Below are positions 62,961 to 64,000 of a DNA stretch of 64,000 nucleotides, one piece after another. The position numbers and the translations under genes are program-made. This DNA comes from Archaeoglobales archaeon (GTDB lineage: Archaea; Halobacteriota; Archaeoglobi; Archaeoglobales; Archaeoglobaceae): NCBI GenBank assembly GCA_030055525.1, contig JASFYJ010000003.1, positions 62,001-126,000 on the forward strand, read 5' to 3'. A model generated the notes under the pieces. That model made no database searches. It was given only the letters and a program-made list of their open reading frames with translations, and had not been told where the DNA came from. Each line of letters starts with the position of its first letter. The stretch's first letter is position 1.

Positions 62961-64000
62961 ATGTATCAAAAGATAAGACCGCCAGAAGAGGGAGAGAAAA
63001 TCAGGTACGAAGATGGAAAGCTTTTAGTTCCAAGAAACCCGATAATTCCTTACTTTGAAGGGGACGGAATAGGAAAAGATGTTGTACCAGCTGCTATAAG
63101 AGTTTTAGATGCTGCAGCAGAAGCCATAGGAAAGGAGATAGTTTGGTTTAAAGTTTATGCAGGAGAGGATGCTTACAAGCTTTATGGCAACTATCTGCCT
63201 GAAGACACACTAAAGGCTATATTGGAGTACAGGGTTGCTCTGAAGGGTCCGCTAACAACTCCAGTTGGAGGAGGTTATAGAAGTCTAAATGTTACAATTC
63301 GTCAAGTTCTGGATCTTTATGCAAACGTGAGGCCAATATACTATCTAAAGGGTGTTCCCAGCCCAGTTAAAAATCCAGAAAAAGTTAATTTTGTTCTGTT
63401 CAGAGAGAGTACTGAAGATGTTTACGCCGGAATCGAATTTTCCTACAAAAGCGAAGAAGCTAAGAAAATAAGAGACTTCTTCAAAAAAGAGTTCGGAATA
63501 AGTATCAGAGATGATGCCGGAATAGGAGTTAAACCAATTAGTGAGTTTGCAACAAAAAGGTTGGTCAGGATGGCAATAAAGTACGCAATAGAAAATGGTA
63601 GAAGTAGTGTAACCCTTGTTCATAAAGGCAACATAATGAAGTACACGGAAGGTGCTTTCAGGGATTGGGGATACGAGGTTGCAAAGGAAGAGTTCGGAGA
63701 ATACTGTATAACTGAGGATGAACTTTACGAGAACTACGGTGGAAGGCAGCCAAAGGGGAAGATAGTGATCAAAGACCGCATAGCAGACAACATGTTCCAG
63801 CAGATACTCACAAGGACTGAAGAGTACGATGTCATAGCGCTTCCAAACTTAAACGGGGACTATTTGAGCGATGCTGCTGCAGCTATGGTTGGTGGGCTTG
63901 GTGTTGCACCAGGAAGCAACATAGGGGATGGAATAGGTGTATTTGAGCCAATCCACGGTTCAGCACCGAAATATGCTGGACAGAACAAGGTAAACCCAAC
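62961..64000 (+). CDS. icd: Isocitrate dehydrogenase (3' end beyond window)
   Basis: The first 346 codons start [20 protein letters not shown]. Hallmarks are the isocitrate loop [52 protein letters not shown] and the NAD(P)-site start [17 protein letters not shown]. The coenzyme-deciding residues lie near or beyond the edge. Together with citrate synthase it gives the oxidative entry to 2-oxoglutarate. Confidence 0.95.
   Translation, partial: MYQKIRPPEEGEKIRYEDGKLLVPRNPIIPYFEGDGIGKDVVPAAIRVLDAAAEAIGKEIVWFKVYAGEDAYKLYGNYLPEDTLKAILEYRVALKGPLTTPVGGGYRSLNVTIRQVLDLYANVRPIYYLKGVPSPVKNPEKVNFVLFRESTEDVYAGIEFSYKSEEAKKIRDFFKKEFGISIRDDAGIGVKPISEFATKRLVRMAIKYAIENGRSSVTLVHKGNIMKYTEGAFRDWGYEVAKEEFGEYCITEDELYENYGGRQPKGKIVIKDRIADNMFQQILTRTEEYDVIALPNLNGDYLSDAAAAMVGGLGVAPGSNIGDGIGVFEPIHGSAPKYAGQNKVNP

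Overview
The window is about 40% GC, gene-dense archaeal chromosomal DNA. It shows archaeal promoters (TATA boxes about 25 bases before the start codon, often leaderless), archaeal-type tRNA-modification enzymes (TiaS, Taw1, Trm1, TruD, QueC for archaeosine), SMC-ScpAB condensin, pyruvoyl arginine decarboxylase, AMP phosphorylases, PGF-CTERM surface proteins, a Trax-like translin and anaerobic radical or FeS acyl-CoA enzymes. The CRISPR repeat is very close to the repeat I remember from Archaeoglobus fulgidus. Together these point to the Archaeoglobales (Archaeoglobus, Ferroglobus or Geoglobus type, hyperthermophilic anaerobes). I cannot fix the genus from sequence alone.

Layout. 1-540 (leftward): an MNT nucleotidyltransferase and a damaged HEPN (HepT) toxin partner. 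826-10612: a complete-looking type I-A CRISPR-Cas locus. The adaptation genes cas4-cas1-cas2 and the regulator csa3 run leftward. The interference operon csa5-cas7-cas5-cas3'-cas3''-cas8a runs rightward and ends in a MntP-like membrane protein. After a 560-base AT-rich leader comes a 7-repeat array. No cas6 is present. 10646-17672: small membrane or secreted proteins, an SDH-type serine protease with an in-frame stop in its N-terminal leader, a PUA protein, gatCA, a nuclease, THEP1, trm1 and a wHTH regulator. 17673-18432: an AT-rich gap and tRNA-Asn. 18484-21928 (leftward): tRNA-modification and RNA-processing operon (unknown gene, taw1, Trax-like translin, tiaS). 21936-27241 (leftward): surface cluster of a BtuF-like cobalamin-binding protein and two large DUF4430 proteins, one with a transcobalamin-like domain mix. 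27245-30509: thiE, trm5-family, CGGC protein and a sensor kinase.

31003-36691: condensin operon (coiled-coil protein, smc, scpA, small ORF, scpB). It is flanked by two outward-pointing copies of a G-rich element that looks like an archaeal origin recognition box, so this may be a replication-origin region. 37381-46212: glutaryl-CoA dehydrogenase-like enzyme, aCPSF2 ribonuclease, phosphoesterase, HisA-like protein, endonuclease III, a CDIN1/TPD nuclease homologue, panE and trpS. 46209-50143 (leftward): a two-subunit 2-hydroxyacyl-CoA dehydratase or benzoyl-CoA-reductase-type enzyme, its ATP-dependent activase and pelota. 50433-53687: pdaD, a Cys-rich small protein, 4-hydroxybutyryl-CoA dehydratase and an MBL hydrolase. 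53819-58522 (rightward): two tandem AMP phosphorylase paralogues with patches of perfect DNA identity, citrate synthase and an ITPase. 58501-64000: HD hydrolase, truD, sirtuin, a membrane thioredoxin, queC and the 5' part of isocitrate dehydrogenase.

Functional links. PdaD makes agmatine, the co-substrate of TiaS. Taw1 and the Trm5-family enzyme both modify G37. Citrate synthase and isocitrate dehydrogenase form the oxidative entry to 2-oxoglutarate. The acyl-CoA dehydrogenase, hydroxyacyl-CoA dehydratase and 4-hydroxybutyryl-CoA dehydratase suggest anaerobic dicarboxylic, aromatic or amino-acid acyl-CoA metabolism. The most unusual observations are the putative origin boxes around condensin, the gene-converted AMP phosphorylase pair with a degraded active site in one copy, the cobalamin-related surface cluster, and the two genes interrupted by in-frame stops.
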